A DNA stretch of 64,000 nt from Psychrobacter ciconiae (GTDB lineage: Bacteria; Pseudomonadota; Gammaproteobacteria; Pseudomonadales; Moraxellaceae). The stretch's first letter is position 1, and the number at the start of each line of letters is the position of its first letter. This document shows, piece after piece, positions 52,708 to 64,000 of the stretch. The stretch covers positions 806,001-870,000 of the forward strand of contig NZ_CAJGYV010000001.1 of assembly GCF_904846055.1 (NCBI RefSeq). The letters are read 5' to 3'. Below the pieces are notes generated by a model, which made no database searches, was not told the DNA's origin, and saw only the letters and a list, made by a program, of their open reading frames with translations. Position numbers and translations under genes: made by a program.

Positions 52708-53238
52708 TTAGCTGATAGGAGATACCAGCGACTGTGGGCGTTCCACAAACCCGACACGGCTGTCTGGCACAATTTCAATCAAATTAATTTGGGTCGATGT
52801 GATTTCCACAATTCGACCGTCGTTGAGTCCAATATAATCACCAACTTTGACGCTGGCAACCGAACCATCAGGACGCTGAACCAACGCGTATTTTTGACCT
52901 TCAGGCGAGATGACCATACCGCGAAAGGTCAGCTGAGACAGCTCAAACGCTTCAAGCGGCTCTTTTTCACGGGTAATATCAGGGCGAACGCCATCAAGAA
53001 CATTGGTAGGGGCTTGAACATTTACCAAGCTTGGCGGCAAAAATGGGCTGCGAAGCATGCTTGAGCTATAAACAAAGTCTTCAATCACTTCAGCTTGAGG
53101 TGGCGGTGCAACAGGCTGTGCCGACTCATTACGGATTTGCTCCATTGCTTCTTGGGCAAGACCCACACGATCACTACATCCCACCAGTCCAAGCGCCGTC
53201 ATCATGACGCCAATTAAGGGCAGTTGCTTGCTTGTCAT
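52708..53238 (-). CDS. pilP: type IV pilus lipoprotein PilP
   Basis: 176 residues. Lipobox L-V-G-C21 after a short signal. The C-terminal domain (ELSQLTFRGMVISPEGQKYALVQRPDGSVASVKVGDYIGLNDGRI) is the PilP beta-sandwich that links the PilMNO inner-membrane platform to PilQ; the N-terminal disordered part binds PilNO. Start shares one base with the pilO stop (TGATG), so translation is coupled. Confidence 0.95.
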   Translation of the reverse strand: MTSKQLPLIGVMMTALGLVGCSDRVGLAQEAMEQIRNESAQPVAPPPQAEVIEDFVYSSSMLRSPFLPPSLVNVQAPTNVLDGVRPDITREKEPLEAFELSQLTFRGMVISPEGQKYALVQRPDGSVASVKVGDYIGLNDGRIVEITSTQINLIEIVPDSRVGFVERPQSLVSPIS

Positions 53239-53966
53239 CAGTTGCCTCCCGCCGAATCATCTGTCGTCGCCTCAGCACCTTCTGCTGCTTCCTCATCTTC
53301 TTTAATTTCTTTTGAGCGATACGTCTTGGTTTGTAACACCAAATTCAGCTCAGGCAGTGTATCAAGGGTGGGCTGTGGGTTGGTCACCTCAAAATCATGC
53401 ATGGTAATAATACGTGGTAGGGCTGCCAAACCACTGATAAAGCTACCAAACTGATGATAATCACCAAGAGCAGCAATGCGAATGGGCTGCTCGATAAAAA
53501 ACTCATTTTCTACTTCAGGCTCAACCGAGATGTCCTGAAAGCGAATATTGCTACCAACGCCGGTCATGTTAATGCCCTCGACCAGCTCAGAAACCCGCGT
53601 GTCCTTAGGCAGCTGATCAAGAAGCGCGTTAAACTCTGTTTCCATTTGCATAACTTGGGATTTATAGGTTTCCAAATGCCTTGCTTTTGACTCTTTTTGT
53701 CGATAGCTGTCAAGCAAGGTTTGTTGTTCAGATTCTGCGGCACTAATTTCATCAATTTTACTACTGATGGGCAGCGCCCAAGCTAGGGCTGCGATAAAAC
53801 CGACAATAAAAAACAATACCGTGACTTTAACCGCGGCAGGCCAACTGCCATAGTTTTCAGGATCAAGAGATTCAAAGCTGCGCCGAAACTCATTAAAATC
53901 AAAAGGTTTTTTATCCCTAACGTCTTTTTTCTTTTTTAATAATATTTTTTTGCGGACAAGCTTCAT
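53238..53966 (-). CDS. pilO: type IV pilus alignment protein PilO
   Basis: 242 residues. Basic cytoplasmic start, one membrane segment (about 50-70: VKVTVLFFIVGFIAALAWALPI), coiled coil (SKIDEISAAESEQQTLLDSYRQKESKARHL) and a ferredoxin-like periplasmic domain. Forms the inner-membrane heterodimer with PilN. Its ATG overlaps the pilN stop by 4 bases. The acidic tail (EIKEDEEAAEGAEATTD) is longer than usual. Confidence 0.94.
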   Translation of the reverse strand: MKLVRKKILLKKKKDVRDKKPFDFNEFRRSFESLDPENYGSWPAAVKVTVLFFIVGFIAALAWALPISSKIDEISAAESEQQTLLDSYRQKESKARHLETYKSQVMQMETEFNALLDQLPKDTRVSELVEGINMTGVGSNIRFQDISVEPEVENEFFIEQPIRIAALGDYHQFGSFISGLAALPRIITMHDFEVTNPQPTLDTLPELNLVLQTKTYRSKEIKEDEEAAEGAEATTDDSAGGN

Positions 53967-54643
53967 GCGCCACCTCCAGCCTCAGTTGCCACTGCGACAT
54001 CCGCTTGGTCATCAGAGGTTTGATCAAGCTTGGAGGCAAATTCGACCTGTGTTGTAATCACAAATTGCACATAACTGTCCTCAGGATAAATGGGTCTTGG
54101 CGGCGTTCCATCTGCAGTTGGTGCCGTATTAATTTCAGGAGCAGCTTGATAAGCAGTGATGTTTTGCTGAATATTTTGTACCGCTGAGTTACCCATCCAT
54201 GGACTGTCATCCAAATTGCGAATAAGACTTGAGACCACGTTTGGATTATCTGCCATACCTGTCAAAGTCAACAAATCACCTTCGCGTTTAAGATTGGTCA
54301 AATATAACGCCGGTGGAATCGCTTTGGCAATATCATCCCATAAGTGCACCGGAATCGGTCTACGACCTTGCAAGTCTTGAATGACCTGCATCCTTGACAC
54401 AATATCATCACGGCGCTGTTCAAGCGTATCAATCTCTTTGAGGGCGGTATCTAATCGGGCATTTTCTTGCTCAATCAAGGCATTGGCATCGCGCTGATCG
54501 TTCAGCTCACTGTTAAAATAGCTCCAAGCTGCAAACGCGGTCAACAATGCCAGCAAGGTCACTGCTGCCACCAAAGCGATAAATTCTTTGTTTCGCCGTT
54601 CGCGCTCTTCTTGTCGCCATGGCAATAGGTTGATACGAGCCAT
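53963..54643 (-). CDS. pilN: type IV pilus assembly protein PilN
   Basis: 226 residues. The first residues INLLPWRQEERERR are the conserved INLLPW motif that docks into PilM in the cytoplasm. One membrane segment (about 24-46) and a coiled coil lead to the periplasmic domain. Partner of PilO and PilP. Its start and the pilM stop share one base. Confidence 0.96.
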   Translation of the reverse strand: MARINLLPWRQEERERRNKEFIALVAAVTLLALLTAFAAWSYFNSELNDQRDANALIEQENARLDTALKEIDTLEQRRDDIVSRMQVIQDLQGRRPIPVHLWDDIAKAIPPALYLTNLKREGDLLTLTGMADNPNVVSSLIRNLDDSPWMGNSAVQNIQQNITAYQAAPEINTAPTADGTPPRPIYPEDSYVQFVITTQVEFASKLDQTSDDQADVAVATEAGGGA

Positions 54644-55698
54644 CAGTCAAAGCTCCTTAATGCCAAACCGCAAGCTGCCATTAGGCTTGGCGCATCAATG
54701 CTTAATTGCTCATGATCGATATACGGATTGATAGTCATATTAATAAATGGATTGGCAACGGTCACCGGAACACCAAGTTTTTGCTGAATCATTCCAGAAA
54801 GTCCAGGAATCGAGCTGCTACCACCTGCAAGCACCACATGGTCAATGCTGTTATATTGGCTTGAAGAAAAATAAAACTGCAGCGACCTTGTGATTTGCTG
54901 AATGGCGTTTTCCATAAACGGAGTTAAAATTTCGGGGTAATAATCATCAGGAAGAGTGCGCTCGCGCTTGTTGATGGTTGCTTCATCAAAAGACAGTCCA
55001 TAGCGGTTTTGAATGCCTTCTGTCAGCTGCAACCCGCCGAATAACTGCTCACGGCTATAAACAAAACTGCCATCTTTGACCACATAAAGCGTGGTTTGAT
55101 AGTGACCGATATCAACAAGGGCGACCAGTTCTGGCATATTAGATAAACTATCGACCATGAGTCCAAAGGCACGCTCAATCGCATGCGACTCAACATCCAT
55201 AATTCTTGTTTTCAGACCACCAAAGGTTAATGCGTCCACACGCTGATCGACGTTCTCCGATCGTGATGCCACCAGCAACACTTGAACCAAATTGTCATCA
55301 ATCAAAGAAGGTCCAATTACTTCAAAATCTAAGTTGACTTCGTCTAAAGGATATGGGATATATTGATCAGCATCTAACCGAATCTGAGCCTCGCGCTCAA
55401 TATCGCTTAATCCTGCTTCCATATCGATAATTTTGGTGATGACCGAAGACCCTGAGACTGCCGTTGCTGCATCGGCGCCGCTGACTTGACAACGCTTGGC
55501 TAGACGGACAATTGTCTCTCCAACTGCTTCAGCATCGACAATGGTCTTATCAACGACAATTCCGGGCAATAATCGCTCAATACCATAAGACCGCAAATGA
55601 AAAATACCTTGTTGACGCTGAATATCAACAATTTTTACTGAAGTTGATGAGACGTCAACCCCAATTAAATGCCGACTTTTTGCCGAAAATAGCCTCAC
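54643..55698 (-). CDS. pilM: type IV pilus assembly ATPase-like PilM
   Basis: 351 residues, actin-like fold. LIGVDVSSTSVKIVDI at the N-terminus is the phosphate-1 site, ALVDIGHYQTTLYVV the phosphate-2 site, and VVLAGGSSSIPGLSGMIQQKLG the adenosine site. PilM is cytoplasmic and binds the PilN N-terminus. First gene of the pilMNOPQ operon; divergent from the PBP1a gene, the usual gammaproteobacterial order. Confidence 0.96.
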   Translation of the reverse strand: MRLFSAKSRHLIGVDVSSTSVKIVDIQRQQGIFHLRSYGIERLLPGIVVDKTIVDAEAVGETIVRLAKRCQVSGADAATAVSGSSVITKIIDMEAGLSDIEREAQIRLDADQYIPYPLDEVNLDFEVIGPSLIDDNLVQVLLVASRSENVDQRVDALTFGGLKTRIMDVESHAIERAFGLMVDSLSNMPELVALVDIGHYQTTLYVVKDGSFVYSREQLFGGLQLTEGIQNRYGLSFDEATINKRERTLPDDYYPEILTPFMENAIQQITRSLQFYFSSSQYNSIDHVVLAGGSSSIPGLSGMIQQKLGVPVTVANPFINMTINPYIDHEQLSIDAPSLMAACGLALRSFD

Positions 55699-55886
55699 AA
55701 GCGCAATACCTTATGTGTTTGATACGGTTTGATGGATTTTTGTAATAGTCAACTACAATACGTTACTTCCCTGACATATTCAAGTAATTAACTCTTATAA
55801 ATGAATTAAATTACACTTTTAGTTCTCCCTCAAACAGCGCTTCAAGGTATAATGCTTTATTTGCCACAATTTTATCTATAAGCCCT

Positions 55887-58490
55887 ATGATGACCAAAAA
55901 CCCCGCTACTGTCCGTCTCATTCAAATCATGGTGAGGCTTGTCGTTGCCTGTTTGGCTTTGGCGTTGATATTAATCCTTGCTGTTCCTATCGGCTTTTAC
56001 GGTATGGCGATGTATCTATCACCTACTCTGCCAAGCGTTCAAGAAATTAAAACAGCAAGCCTTGAGATGCCGCTGCAAATCTATAGCCGCGATGATAAGT
56101 TAATCGGTCAATACGGAAATCGCATGTCGCTTCCGGTCACTTACGATGACATTCCTAAGAACATGACCAACGCTTTTTTGGCAGCTGAGGACTCAGCTTT
56201 TTTCCAACATAGTGGCATCAGCATTAAAGGTCTTGGTCGCGCGGTTACTGAAGTCGTTACCGAAGATGAAGGTCAAACGGGCGGCTCTACCATCACCATG
56301 CAGGTTGCTAAAAACTATTTTTTAAGCCCTGAACGAACGTTAAATCGAAAGCTCACTGAGCTATTTTTAGCGCGAAAAATGGAAGATGAACTGAGTAAAA
56401 AAGAAATCTTAACCTTATACGTTAATAAGATTTATCTAGGTGAGGGCGCTTACGGCATTCGCGCCGCTGCTAAAAAATACTACAGCAAATCACTCGATAA
56501 CTTAACCATCGCTGAAATGGCAATGCTGGCGGGACTTCCTAAAGCGCCATCAAAGTACAATCCTGTTGCCAACCCGCAGCGTGCTTTGACTCGCCGCAAC
56601 TGGATCATCGGCCGGATGCATGAGCTTGGTTATATTAGCGCTGCTGATCGCGACCGCGCCCTAAAAGCGCCTATTGGTCTTAAGCTCTATCAAGAAAAGC
56701 TTGATGTCAACATGCCCTATTTGGCAGAAATGGCACGATACGCCTTAGTAAATCGCTACGGTGAGCAGGTTGTGAATGGTGGTTGGCGCGTTCGCTTAAC
56801 CGTTGACAGTCAAGCTCAAATCGACGCTGAAACGGCGGTTTTAAAAGGTCTTATTGCTTATGATCACCGTCACGGCTGGCGCGGTGCTGAAGCCAACGGT
56901 GAGCCATTGGAAAAATTTGAGCGCTACGGCAGCATGTATCCTGCCAAAGTACTCAATGTTAAAAGTCGCAGCTTTGATGCCTTAATGCCCTCCGGCGAAA
57001 CAGTAACCGTGAACTGGTCGGGAATCAGCTGGGCAAGAAAACATTATTCAGCAAACCGTGTAGGAGGATCACCCGGGAACGCCGGACAAGTGGTCAAGAA
57101 AAATGACATTGTGCGACTGGTAAAAACAGACAGCGGCAATTGGCAGCTGGCGCAAATCCCCAAAATCCAAGGCAGCCTTGTGTCATTAAATCCTGATACT
57201 GGTGCAGTTAACGCCTTGGTTGGTGGTTTTGATTTTAATCACAGCAAATTTAACCGCGCCCTTCAAGGCTGGCGCCAACCCGGATCGACGATCAAACCGC
57301 TGGTTTATACCACCGCGCTTGAAAAAGGTTATCGTCCAGACAGCATTGTCTCCGACCGCCCTATCCAAGTTGGCAATTGGCGACCTAAAAACTCCGACGG
57401 CCGCTTTTATGGCGATATGACCTTACGGCGCGGTTTATACTTATCTCGAAACCTTGTATCCATTCGGTTACTACAGGCGGTTGGCATCTCTGACACCCGC
57501 ACCTTACTGAGTCAGTTTGGTCTTGACAAAGAAAAACTGCCAACTACGCTGTCTTTAGCTCTGGGCGCAGGCGAAGCCTCTCCGCTACAAATGGCAACTG
57601 CCTATTCTGCCTTTGCCAACGGTGGTCATCGAGTTCAGCCTTATTTTATTGAACAGATTTATAACTACGATAACAAACTGCTATTTCAGGCCAATCCGCA
57701 ACAAGCTTGTGCCGTTTGTTTTAATGAACAGCTAGAGGACCTCAATAAAAAACTGATTGAAGACCATCAAACCGCTAAAGATGACCTACTGACTGAAGAG
57801 CAATCGGATAAAAAACCTAAAACTAAAAAAGACAACAAATCCAAATTAAGCGCTGAAGAGCTAGATCAAGCTGCTAAAATCAAAGCCGCTAAAGAAGCCT
57901 TGACTTATAACGCCAGCCCTATGGCAGACCGCTTAAAAGCGCCACCGGTTCAATATGTCTTTGCCACTCAAGCCCCCCGAATCTTGCAACCACGCGTGGC
58001 TTATGAAATGGCAGACATCCTTCGCGATGTGGTTCAGCGCGGAACGGCAAGGCGCGCCTTAGCCCTTGGTCGCAGTGACATTGGCGGTAAAACCGGAACA
58101 ACCAACGAAGCTAAAGATGCTTGGTTTGCAGGGTTTCATCCAACCAACGCCACCGTCGTCTGGATGGGCTTTGACCAACCTGCTCCAATGGGACGCAGTG
58201 AGTTTGGCGGCGTTGCTGCGCTTCCGGTTTGGATCGACTTCATGCGACCGCAATTAAAGAACACGCCAAGACAATGGGTATCTTTAAATAACCGAGCCAA
58301 ATCTGAAAAGCAAAAACAGCGTATTATTGAAATGACCGATGATGGCGCGGCGGCAACCGAAGATGATGCTTCTGACTTTGATGACATTAAAAAGCCGGTG
58401 GCGCCAAAGCCTCAACAGCGGCAGCTACCAGAGCTTGCTGAAGAGCTGACAGAAGGCGTTAGCAATGAACGGCTACCAGCGGAACAATAA
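55887..58490 (+). CDS. mrcA: bifunctional penicillin-binding protein 1A
   Basis: 867 residues; polymerises and crosslinks peptidoglycan at the inner membrane. One N-terminal membrane segment, then the GT51 glycosyltransferase domain with its catalytic Glu in AAEDSAFFQHSGI (about residue 101) and GGSTITMQVAKN. The transpeptidase motifs follow: S-T-I-K (about residue 467), S-R-N in YLSRNLVS, and K-T-G-T (about 735). An OB-like insert sits between the domains and a Lys/Asp-rich insert at about 625-670. ATG pair at 55887/55890; TATAAT at 55848-55853 is a likely -10. Confidence 0.96.
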   Translation: MMTKNPATVRLIQIMVRLVVACLALALILILAVPIGFYGMAMYLSPTLPSVQEIKTASLEMPLQIYSRDDKLIGQYGNRMSLPVTYDDIPKNMTNAFLAAEDSAFFQHSGISIKGLGRAVTEVVTEDEGQTGGSTITMQVAKNYFLSPERTLNRKLTELFLARKMEDELSKKEILTLYVNKIYLGEGAYGIRAAAKKYYSKSLDNLTIAEMAMLAGLPKAPSKYNPVANPQRALTRRNWIIGRMHELGYISAADRDRALKAPIGLKLYQEKLDVNMPYLAEMARYALVNRYGEQVVNGGWRVRLTVDSQAQIDAETAVLKGLIAYDHRHGWRGAEANGEPLEKFERYGSMYPAKVLNVKSRSFDALMPSGETVTVNWSGISWARKHYSANRVGGSPGNAGQVVKKNDIVRLVKTDSGNWQLAQIPKIQGSLVSLNPDTGAVNALVGGFDFNHSKFNRALQGWRQPGSTIKPLVYTTALEKGYRPDSIVSDRPIQVGNWRPKNSDGRFYGDMTLRRGLYLSRNLVSIRLLQAVGISDTRTLLSQFGLDKEKLPTTLSLALGAGEASPLQMATAYSAFANGGHRVQPYFIEQIYNYDNKLLFQANPQQACAVCFNEQLEDLNKKLIEDHQTAKDDLLTEEQSDKKPKTKKDNKSKLSAEELDQAAKIKAAKEALTYNASPMADRLKAPPVQYVFATQAPRILQPRVAYEMADILRDVVQRGTARRALALGRSDIGGKTGTTNEAKDAWFAGFHPTNATVVWMGFDQPAPMGRSEFGGVAALPVWIDFMRPQLKNTPRQWVSLNNRAKSEKQKQRIIEMTDDGAAATEDDASDFDDIKKPVAPKPQQRQLPELAEELTEGVSNERLPAEQ

Positions 58491-58511
58491 CAACCAATAA
58501 AAAGTCATTTA

Positions 58512-58556
58512 AAAATCCTTGCTATTTTTGATGAAGTAGCAAGGATTTTATTTTTC
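58512..58556 (+). terminator. terminator after the PBP1a gene
   Basis: Perfect 13-bp stem AAAATCCTTGCTA / TAGCAAGGATTTT with a 12-base loop and a following T stretch. Confidence 0.85.
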
Positions 58557-58583
58557 AGTTTAATACAAATAAGCCTCAAAGCT

Positions 58584-58612
58584 AAAAAAGCCAGCGTTAA
58601 GCTGGCTTTTTT
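58584..58612 (-). terminator. terminator of the rpoBC operon
   Basis: Perfect 12-bp stem AAAAAAGCCAGC / GCTGGCTTTTTT with a GTTAA loop, 28 bases after the rpoC stop on the minus strand. Confidence 0.88.
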
Positions 58613-58639
58613 GACTGACGATTATAAACTAATACTGGA

Positions 58640-61600
58640 TCACTTATCCTGACCAAGCTCTTGAGCAAAGGCTTCATCGAAGCTTGTGAAATCTTTGCTT
58701 TCAGTGCTTGCTGTGATGTCAAATGCAGCACTAAAGTCACTGTCTTGTAACTTTTGCTCCATTTTTTCCTTACGTGATCTGTGGTACGCAAGCCCCGTTC
58801 CTGCCGGAATCAGTCGACCTACAACGACGTTTTCTTTCAAGCCGCGAAGATCATCGACCTTGCCTGTAACTGCGGCAGCGGTAAGAACACGCGTGGTTTC
58901 TTGGAACGAAGCCGCTGAAATAAAGCTTTCGGTTGCAAGACTTGCCTTAGTGATCCCCAGCAATTGACGCTCAAACTGAACAGGGAATTTATTTTCCTCA
59001 ATCAATTTGGCGTTCAGCGCTTTAATATCGGCAAACTCTACTTGATCGCCTTTAAAGTAATTTGAATCACCGCCATCGGTCACTTCAACTTTACGCAGCA
59101 TTTGGCGAATAATAACTTCGATGTGCTTGTCGTTAATCTTCACGCCTTGCAAGCGATAAACTTCTTGGACTTCATTAACAATATAGTTTGCAAGCGCCGT
59201 TTCACCTTTTAAGCGTAAGATGTCGTGCGGATTTTGCGGACCATCAGCAATGATCTCACCACGAGCAACGGTTTCGTTTTCAAAAACGTTGATTTGACGC
59301 CATTTTGGAATCAGCTCTTCATGGACCTCGCCGTCTTCATTGGTAATGATAAAGCGGTTCTTGCCTTTGGTTTCTTTACCGAAGCTGACCACACCGGTCA
59401 TTTCAGCCATAATCGCATGGTCTTTTGGACGACGAGCTTCAAATAAGTCAGCCACACGCGGCAGACCACCGGTAATGTCCTTAGTTCCTGATGAGGCTTG
59501 TGGAACGCGACCTAACACCGATCCTGCAGCGACTTCTTCACCATCGCTTACGCGGATAATAGTTTCAGCAGGAAGGAAGTAAACAACTTCTTTACCTTCA
59601 TCAGTATTTAGGATAATGGCAGGTCGCAGATCCTTAGCGGCGCTTGAGCGATCGCGCGTTGCTAAAATTTCAAACGAGCTCATGCCAGTTGCTTCATCAA
59701 TTTTCACCGTTGCGGTCATGCCATCGGTAATGTCGCTAAAGCGCGCTTTACCAGCAAATTCAGTGATAATTGGGTGCGTATGCGGATCCCATTTAGCAAT
59801 GGTTTGACCGGCATCAACCAAGTCTTTATCACGAACTAGCACGCTTGAGCCATAAGGCACTTTATAGCGCTCACGCTCACGACCAAGCTCATCGGTCAAG
59901 GCAATTTCAGCAGACCGTGACACGATGACCAAGTGACCATCAACGTGTTCAACCGTTTTCATATTTTGGAACTGAACCTGACCGCCATTACGAACAGAGA
60001 TACTGTTGTCCACAGAAGCTGAGCTTGCCGCCCCGCCCACGTGGAAGGTTCGCATGGTCAACTGAGTTCCCGGCTCACCGATTGACTGCGCTGCCATAAC
60101 CCCAACAGACTCGCCAATGTTGACCTTATGACCGCGAGCCAAGTCACGACCGTAGCACTGTGAACAAACGCCATGCGCCACATCACAAGTGATGACCGAA
60201 CGAACCCAAATGTCATCAATGGCGTTGTCATCTAAAACAGTAACCCAATGCTCATCAATCAAAGTTCCTGCTGGAACTAAAACTTTCGAGTCGTCATCAT
60301 TGTAAGTGACATCACGAGCCGTCACTCGACCAAGTACCAAATCGCCTAGTTTTTCGATGATTTCGCCGCCTTGAATGTGCGGGGTCATCAAAAGACCTTG
60401 CTCAGTGCCACAATCTTCACTGGTAATGACCAAGTCTTGCGCCACATCGACCAGTCGGCGAGTCAAATAGCCTGAGTTTGCCGTTTTAAGGGCGGTATCA
60501 GCAAGACCTTTTCGAGCACCGTGAGTTGAGATAAAGTACTGCAACACCGTCAAGCCTTCACGGAAGTTGGCTTTAATGGGTGTTTCAATAATTGAGCCAT
60601 CCGGTTTTGCCATCAAACCGCGCATTCCGGCAAGCTGACGAATCTGGGCGGCACTACCACGAGCTCCTGAATCCGACATGATGAAGATAGAGTTAAAGGA
60701 TTTCTGCTCTTCTTCTTCACCTTCAGCGTTGATCACTTTATCTGTGGCTAAGTTGTCCATCATGGCTTTGGCAACTTTATCGTTAGTTCGTGACCAAATA
60801 TCCACCACTTTGTTATAGCGCTCACCTGCGGTAACAAAGCCTTGCTCAAACTGATCTTCAATTTCGCGAACTTCGGCGTCCGCCAAATCGATGATTTGCT
60901 TTTTGCTTGGCGGAATGACCATATCATCAAGACCGATGGACACGCCAGACAAGGTCGCTTGCGCAAAACCAAGATACATCAATTGGTCAGCAAACATAAC
61001 GCTGTCTTTTACGCCCATTTTACGGTAGCACGAGTTGATAAGGCGCGAGATGTTTTTCTTGGTCATCTCTTGGTTGCACTCATCAAACGACATACCTTTT
61101 GGCATGATGTTCCAAATCAACAGGCGACCGGCAACGGTTTCTTTTAACTGCGTTTCTTTGGTTTTATTGCCCGCTTCATCCGTATGCGTTTCGGTCACAC
61201 GAACTTTGATTTTCGCATTCACGTGCAAATCGTTTGAGCCAATAGCACGAAGCGCTTCATTGACTGACGCAAACACCATGCCTTCGCCTTTGGCATTAAT
61301 TGACGAGCGGCTGATGTAGTAAAGTCCTAACACCACGTCTTGTGACGGTACGATAATCGGATCACCGTTCGCAGGTGACAAGATGTTGTTGGTTGACATC
61401 ATCAAGGCGCGTGATTCAAGCTGAGCTTCTAAGGTCAACGGCACGTGAACTGCCATTTGGTCACCGTCAAAGTCAGCGTTAAACGCGGTACAAACGAGCG
61501 GATGCAACTGAATGGCTTTACCTTCAATCAATACCGGCTCAAAGGCTTGAAGCCCCAAACGGTGAAGTGTTGGCGCGCGGTTAAGCAGCACGGGATGCTC

Positions 61601-62857
61601 ACGAATAACCATGGCAAGCATATCCCAAACTTGCGGCTCTTCACGCTCAACCATTTTTTTGGCAGCTTTAATCGTCGTCGCTAGACCATGAGTCAACAGC
61701 TTGTTATAAGTAAATGGCTTAAACAATTCTAACGCCATTTTCTTCGGCAAGCCGCACTGGTGCAAGCGTAGGGTCGGTCCTACCACGATGACCGAACGAC
61801 CTGAATAGTCAACACGTTTACCAAGTAAGTTTTGGCGGAAACGACCTTGCTTACCTTTAATCATGTCAGCAAGCGATTTTAAAGGACGCTTGTTGCTGCC
61901 TGTGATGGCGCGACCACGGCGACCGTTATCCAACAGAGCGTCGACTGATTCTTGAAGCATGCGTTTTTCGTTGCGAACAATGATGTCCGGCGCGTTCAAT
62001 TCAAGCAGGCGCTTTAAACGGTTGTTACGGTTGATGACGCGGCGGTACAAATCATTCAAATCAGAGGTTGCAAATCGACCACCTTCAAGCGGAACCAGCG
62101 GGCGCAAATCCGGTGGCAAGACTGGTAAAATGGTCATGACCATCCATTCAGGCTTGTTGTTGGAATCGCGGAACGCTTCAAGCAACTTTAAGCGCTTTGA
62201 CATCTTTTTAAGTTTGGTTTCAGAGCCCGTTTGCGGAATGGCTTCACGAAGCTCGTCGATTTCAACGTCCAAATCGATGTCTTTTAACAGGTCTTGAATC
62301 GCTTCTGCGCCCATTTTAGCAACGAACTCATCGCCAAACTCTTCAAGCGCTTTATAGTAGTCTTCATCATCTAAAAGCTGATATTTTTCAAGGCTGGTAA
62401 GACCCGGCTCAGTCACGATATAGCTTTCAAAATAAAGGACGCGCTCGATATCTCGAAGCGTCATATCAAGAAGCAAACCAATACGGCTAGGAAGCGACTT
62501 TAAAAACCAAATGTGAGCGACCGGACTTGCCAAATCAATATGGCCCATACGGTCGCGGCGAACTTTGGCGGTGGTCACTTCAACGCCACATTTTTCACAA
62601 ATTACGCCTTGGAACTTACGGCGTTTGTATTTTCCGCAAAGACATTCAAAGTCTTTAACCGGTCCAAAAATTTTGGCACAAAACAGACCATCGCGTTCAG
62701 GTTTAAAGGTGCGATAGTTGATGGTTTCGGGCTTTTTAACTTCACCATGTGACCATGATTTAATGGTATCAGGGGAAGCTAGGGTAATTTGAATACTATC
62801 AAACTCACGGCTGCCAGTTCCGGCAGAGCTTTGCATAATATCGAGTAAATCTTTCAA
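58640..62857 (-). CDS. rpoC: RNA polymerase subunit beta'
   Basis: 1405 residues, the usual gammaproteobacterial length. N-terminal zinc site [19 protein letters not shown], the catalytic Mg motif [12 protein letters not shown] (about residue 460), bridge-helix/trigger-loop regions, and the second zinc site (CGTEQG ... [11 protein letters not shown]). The start is TTG at 62855-62857, matching the family start MKDLL, with GGAGA six bases upstream. Separated from rpoB by 156 bases without a terminator and therefore cotranscribed. Confidence 0.98.
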   Translation of the reverse strand: MKDLLDIMQSSAGTGSREFDSIQITLASPDTIKSWSHGEVKKPETINYRTFKPERDGLFCAKIFGPVKDFECLCGKYKRRKFQGVICEKCGVEVTTAKVRRDRMGHIDLASPVAHIWFLKSLPSRIGLLLDMTLRDIERVLYFESYIVTEPGLTSLEKYQLLDDEDYYKALEEFGDEFVAKMGAEAIQDLLKDIDLDVEIDELREAIPQTGSETKLKKMSKRLKLLEAFRDSNNKPEWMVMTILPVLPPDLRPLVPLEGGRFATSDLNDLYRRVINRNNRLKRLLELNAPDIIVRNEKRMLQESVDALLDNGRRGRAITGSNKRPLKSLADMIKGKQGRFRQNLLGKRVDYSGRSVIVVGPTLRLHQCGLPKKMALELFKPFTYNKLLTHGLATTIKAAKKMVEREEPQVWDMLAMVIREHPVLLNRAPTLHRLGLQAFEPVLIEGKAIQLHPLVCTAFNADFDGDQMAVHVPLTLEAQLESRALMMSTNNILSPANGDPIIVPSQDVVLGLYYISRSSINAKGEGMVFASVNEALRAIGSNDLHVNAKIKVRVTETHTDEAGNKTKETQLKETVAGRLLIWNIMPKGMSFDECNQEMTKKNISRLINSCYRKMGVKDSVMFADQLMYLGFAQATLSGVSIGLDDMVIPPSKKQIIDLADAEVREIEDQFEQGFVTAGERYNKVVDIWSRTNDKVAKAMMDNLATDKVINAEGEEEEQKSFNSIFIMSDSGARGSAAQIRQLAGMRGLMAKPDGSIIETPIKANFREGLTVLQYFISTHGARKGLADTALKTANSGYLTRRLVDVAQDLVITSEDCGTEQGLLMTPHIQGGEIIEKLGDLVLGRVTARDVTYNDDDSKVLVPAGTLIDEHWVTVLDDNAIDDIWVRSVITCDVAHGVCSQCYGRDLARGHKVNIGESVGVMAAQSIGEPGTQLTMRTFHVGGAASSASVDNSISVRNGGQVQFQNMKTVEHVDGHLVIVSRSAEIALTDELGRERERYKVPYGSSVLVRDKDLVDAGQTIAKWDPHTHPIITEFAGKARFSDITDGMTATVKIDEATGMSSFEILATRDRSSAAKDLRPAIILNTDEGKEVVYFLPAETIIRVSDGEEVAAGSVLGRVPQASSGTKDITGGLPRVADLFEARRPKDHAIMAEMTGVVSFGKETKGKNRFIITNEDGEVHEELIPKWRQINVFENETVARGEIIADGPQNPHDILRLKGETALANYIVNEVQEVYRLQGVKINDKHIEVIIRQMLRKVEVTDGGDSNYFKGDQVEFADIKALNAKLIEENKFPVQFERQLLGITKASLATESFISAASFQETTRVLTAAAVTGKVDDLRGLKENVVVGRLIPAGTGLAYHRSRKEKMEQKLQDSDFSAAFDITASTESKDFTSFDEAFAQELGQDK

Positions 62858-63013
62858 GTTGCGTCTCCGTTCTTGTAATCATCAGCAAGCAGTTAAGCTG
62901 CAGATTAAGAGCAATGAATCAGGTTGAGATAACTCCAAAAGCAGCCTAAATTAAGACTACTTCTGGTAAGAAAAGCAAAGCTTAATGACTCAGCTTAGTT
63001 AGCTTAATTAAAA

Positions 63014-64000
<987 letters not shown>

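Overview
The window is an ordinary, densely coded stretch of a mid-GC gammaproteobacterial chromosome, most likely from the Moraxellaceae and probably Psychrobacter. The evidence for this is the block pilMNOPQ-aroK-aroB-SPOR protein with a divergent PBP1a gene, the rpoB-rpoC end, tandem fadD genes, a FadE-type acyl-CoA dehydrogenase, and the general character of the proteins. The genus is an inference; the family-level assignment is safer. No rRNA, tRNA, CRISPR array or prophage was seen. The one mobile element is a small IS630-type insertion sequence at about 7.27-8.18 kb.

Layout. 0-6 kb: the end of radC, fadE (fatty-acid beta-oxidation), a TSUP exporter, nhaA, then a DUF2236 (MpaB/rubber-oxygenase-like) gene. 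7.3-8.2 kb: the IS630 element, whose transposase is split in two frames across a run of nine A. 8.3-18.4 kb: two unrelated Nudix hydrolases, an exported serine hydrolase of the beta-lactamase/NylB fold, a large M16 presequence-type protease, a universal stress protein with a near-consensus promoter, a divergent LysR regulator / YeiH exporter pair, and an unrecognised small gene bounded by its own promoter and terminator.

18.5-33 kb: on the minus strand valS, two YbjQ-family proteins, a UPF0149 protein, a very acidic small protein and an Smp-like membrane protein, which is divergent from serB. On the plus strand follow serB, a DUF368 polyprenyl-phosphate transporter, a small membrane protein, an SCP2-domain protein, bioB and hemJ. 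The minus strand then carries an exported putative Cys/His hydrolase, a small membrane protein and rph. 33-47 kb: two adjacent fadD paralogues, a von Willebrand A lipoprotein, parC, an AT-rich orphan, a Cof-type HAD phosphatase, a uracil-DNA-glycosylase-like protein, an AbgT-family transporter and a polyamine-type binding lipoprotein without its ABC partners. 47-64 kb: SPOR-like protein, aroB, aroK and pilQPONM on the minus strand, PBP1a on the plus strand, then rpoC and the 3' part of rpoB on the minus strand.

The genes serve core physiology: fatty-acid import and degradation (fadE, two fadD, SCP2), cofactors (bioB, hemJ), the shikimate pathway, type IV pili, peptidoglycan synthesis and transcription. 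I found no convincing new multi-gene system. The observations most worth following up are an isoleucine in ParC at the position equivalent to E. coli Ser80, a classic quinolone-resistance substitution; the frame-split IS630 transposase at an A9 slippery run; an 11-bp hairpin in the leader of the M16 protease gene; a candidate Fur-like dyad between the VWA lipoprotein and parC; and several conserved-looking but uncharacterised proteins (30844-31698, 43172-43933, 17964-18389, 41790-42227).
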